DNA from: Cloeon dipterum
Lineage: Eukaryota; Arthropoda; Insecta; Ephemeroptera; Baetidae
Assembly (NCBI RefSeq): GCF_949628265.1
Contig: NC_088789.1
Span: 23,553,883-23,617,882, forward strand
Length of the DNA: 64,000 nt
Reading direction: 5' to 3'
Positions 60,873 to 64,000 of this stretch are shown here, piece after piece. The notes beneath the pieces are model-generated. The model worked only from the letters and a program-made list of their open reading frames with translations. It had not been told where the DNA came from and did not search any database. Numbering within the stretch: position 1 is the first letter of the stretch; each line of letters starts with the position of its first letter. Made by a program: the position numbers and the translations under genes.

Positions 60873-63800
60873 GTGAGTACAATTATTACAAAAAGGAGTA
60901 AGAAAATCAAAATTCGTCTCCAAAATGTGAATGTTTTTATTTTAAAATTGCTGTAAAATCTTAATTATACCTTGAGCAGCCTACATTTTCAACCGGGGAA
61001 AAATTTGAATTAAAATTTAAATTATTTCTTACACTTTACACTAACGTTTCTTCTCTTTGGGGAGCCTTAAAGTCTATATCTTTTAGAAGAGTCGATTGTT
61101 TTAGCCATGAATTAATGTAGTAAAACAGGCTCTATTTCTTTTATTTCCTGACAGAAATTTTAGTAACTTTTATATTGTGATAAAAATGTTCTAACAGAAA
61201 CTGATTTTCTTAATGTAGAAAGGTCTGGCGTGTTCGAGAAACCGATTTTTAATTTATAAATTGCTGAAAAAAGTGATTTAATGACCGAACAAATTATGCT
61301 CTCATTTATAAATAATCTGCGTTAATCAGTACGTATACCAAGATGGGCAAAAATTAGAAAACATATAATATATAAAGAGAGATAATCGGAGTTCAAAAAG
61401 TCGTCGAATAACTTTTGAGATTTAATTATTTTACAACTAGAACTTTGCCTTCCAGCATGATTATCTCTATAAAAATAAATAACAAAGTCTGATCGTTCCG
61501 TTGACCTAGGTATCTGGACAAAAGTTCCAATAATTGTCAGAATTGCAAAAACTGCACACCGGTTAACTCGTCTCAACTTGCCCTAACTATAGCTGAATGG
61601 TATTGAGGGATTTCTCATCCCCGTTCCACCCCGTTTATTGTAGTAAAGATAAAAATCATGTCGCTTTGCACTTTCAGAAACTTATCCACTTGATCATAAA
61701 TAACTTCTATTCAATTATAAATAAAAATCCCCAAACTACCACCTTTTGGCCTTTATAGAGGGAAAAAGGGTAGGGTTAAAAATCTGAATAGCATATAAGA
61801 GAAAGTGTAAAAGAGAGTGATAAAAGCTTATGATTAAAAGAAATATGAACGGCACCGGAGGGGGACGAGAGCCAGAAAGGAGATGAAAAATATAAAAATG
61901 TAATTGCGGGGAGCGCTCCATTCAACGAATTTCACAACGGAGGTAAAAAAAATGGTAAATTAGGGTTGGTGGGCTATCAACCCCCAAATATCCAATGGCT
62001 ATCTAGGGTCGTATAACAGTTTTTGTATTTCTAATGGCTTAAATTTGGATGTGATATTTTTTAAATTACTTAGTTGGCAATCTCTGATTCATATCACAAC
62101 GATTTGAAAATTCTGCAATTCTCTCAAAGCTACCAAAAGACAGAATTTTATTGCTAGAATTTTCTCGGGTCACGGCTCGTGAAGTAAATAATAAAAATTA
62201 GAATTTATACAAATCCATTACGTATGCGTGCATTATAATCTAGGAAATTTATATAAATATTCATGAAATAGGGCTTTAAGCAGTAGCAGAAACTTCTCGA
62301 GTAGTGAAAACTTTGAGACTTTTGTTGGGGAAATATTCGGGTTTTGCAATGCTCTACGAAACACGAGCTTCGTTGGGATTATTTGGCCATATATTTCAAT
62401 TTATTCACCGCTTATATTTCGCTCATAACATTCAAGTCTGACTTTAAATGGAATTTTGGGATTATTTGTTATTCACTTTCATCAGATTAAATAAATATGA
62501 AACTTGCTTGAATATAACCCACAGCAAAAAATTATTACACCTGTTTATCATAATCTATCCTGTTACTTTCAGGATCATTTGACATGTTTATCTGATCCTT
62601 TAACCCCCAAGGAATTACGCGTGTGTGTGTACCAACCAACGGTGGGCAATTTTCAGAATTTAATGCCAGAGGTTAGATGGGAAGAACACATCTAAAGATA
62701 AATCCGAAACCTTGTAGTGTAATAAAATCCGACTCACAGCATCGTACTATCCACCGTGATATCGTGTCGCAGCACGAATATATTTCCACTCGACAGGAGC
62801 TCAAAGTACTTATTATTATTATAATACCCTTTTCCTTTGCGTTGCGGGATGGACAAAATTGCGAAAGCTCCTTTGGCGAATTCTCTTCAACGGTGTCAAG
62901 CTACCGCTCGGAATTACTTCAATATGCAATTTAGATCGTGTGTGGTGCTAGGCATCACGATAACGTACCGTGCATACTTTGTCGGCGGCAGTGATATCAT
63001 GGCCTAGTGATTTTCTATGCGGTGACGCCAGTTAGCTTGTTAGTGTGCATGGCTGGTTACGCGGCGCCTCCTGCCCTTCAGCGACAATTATCGTCGGCGC
63101 ATTTCAAACTGCAGGCGCGCTTAATGGATCGATTAGATTACCTTTTGATCTGCTCTCGCGTGCAGCAATTATTTCTCCAATAAAATCGCTTCAACGGACA
63201 TTCTGGCCGAGTTATGCAACCCGCTCTTTGCGGCAGCGAAACTGATTGCATAGCCGTCGCTCTAATTGTGATGAGAGTCAGATTTTTTCGTTCCGCTTCA
63301 GTTCTTTTCTTGTACATTGCTGGGTCGTTGGAAAAATATAATTATTCCAAAGCGACATGAAACGGTAAAAAGGAAAAGACCTTGGTATGAGAGGAATGGT
63401 TAGAAAAATAACCGTCATGGTATCATTCTTGCCAAAGCAAAAATTGTATAATTCTTGACAACTGTATCCCTGTTTTAAATTTTATTTTATTTCACCACGA
63501 ATGTTTTTTCTTCAAAAAGAGTGCATGGGTCTCGACGAGAGGAATCAAAATCTGCCACAATAATAAAGTCAAGTTTTTGGAAAGTTCCTTTTTTAATTGT
63601 TGCACACTGCAGAACAGATAGTTTAAACTATAACAATTTAAATTTAATTTAATTTAAAGTAAATTTGATCAACCGCAAGCAGTCAACAATTCAAATGATT
63701 TTCAATTGCTGCCCATTACTAATCCACTTAACTCATTGTCAATAATTTACTTGTTGAAAAAAGTAGCATGCAAATTTAAAAAGAGGAATGATACTGGAAA

Positions 63801-64000
63801 AGCCTGGAAAATGCTTGTTGCCAATGCATAAACTCATCTCTTAGGATTCAGTTAAAGCCTAAATTGACCTAAGAAGCACTGTAATTTTTTGAGGAAATTG
63901 GCTGGAAAGTTACCGTGCTTTTCAAATGGTAATGGCTGTCTCCTTACTTGAAACCCGATTTAATTTCAAAACCAAGAGTTTCCCCAATAAGTGGCATACA
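60873..64000 (+). other. Probable leucokinin receptor intron to the window end
   Basis: AT-rich sequence following the GTGAGT donor. No frame resembling TM6 or TM7 of the receptor is seen. Slightly GC-richer patches at about 62,940-63,250 have no recognisable coding content. Confidence 0.6.

Overview
The window reads as arthropod nuclear DNA, most likely insect. Exons are of moderate GC and interrupted by many short AT-rich GT-AG introns (often 50-80 bp), intergenic DNA is AT-rich, and polyadenylation signals are canonical. The gene set points the same way: an Unc-89/obscurin with two kinase domains, and a leucokinin receptor. I cannot name the species.

Layout, left to right. 1-12,331 (+) is the C-terminal 2,743 residues of Unc-89/obscurin: Ig and FN3 domains plus two kinase domains. 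12,753-13,985 (-) is exosome subunit Csl4/EXOSC1. 15,466-16,578 (-) is ESCRT-III protein CHMP5. 20,473-29,935 (+) is N-terminal asparagine amidohydrolase NTAN1, with a 7.1 kb intron. 30,693-32,117 (-) is a GNPTG-like MRH-domain protein. 34,835-38,078 (-) is an ankyrin-repeat/SOCS-box protein. 38,511-42,922 (+) is the RNA helicase Mtr4/MTREX. 43,098-45,273 (-) is NOL8. 45,601-48,883, or 49,038 if an extra exon is used, (+) is Integrator subunit 10. 49,239-50,151 (-) is a C1orf43/NICE-3 homologue. 50,591-51,449 (-) is the NatB catalytic subunit NAA20. 57,820-60,872 (+) holds the first two coding exons of the leucokinin receptor (TM1-TM5); its 3' exons lie beyond the window.

How the genes relate. 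Csl4 and Mtr4 both serve the nuclear RNA exosome, and NOL8 (rRNA maturation) and INTS10 (Integrator, snRNA/mRNA 3'-end processing) sit beside Mtr4. I see no evidence of co-regulation beyond adjacency. The ASB/Mtr4 and NOL8/INTS10 pairs are divergent over 432 bp and 327 bp, and the latter promoter carries three inverted CCAAT boxes. Convergent pairs are very tightly packed: in three of four the poly(A) signals imply overlapping transcript ends.

The least ordinary items are these. Both Unc-89 kinase domains lack the catalytic HRD aspartate. A 46-residue tandem repeat sits in an Unc-89 linker. A GGGTTGCA-ended dispersed repeat family (MITE-like) occurs in three copies. A ~215 bp long inverted repeat lies at 55.5-55.7 kb. 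A stop codon coincides with a perfect splice donor at the end of INTS10. An exon-like, unassigned GC-rich island lies at 57.3-57.6 kb. I found no rRNA, tRNA or CRISPR feature. All exon models were checked for reading-phase continuity across every junction, but none was checked against transcripts.
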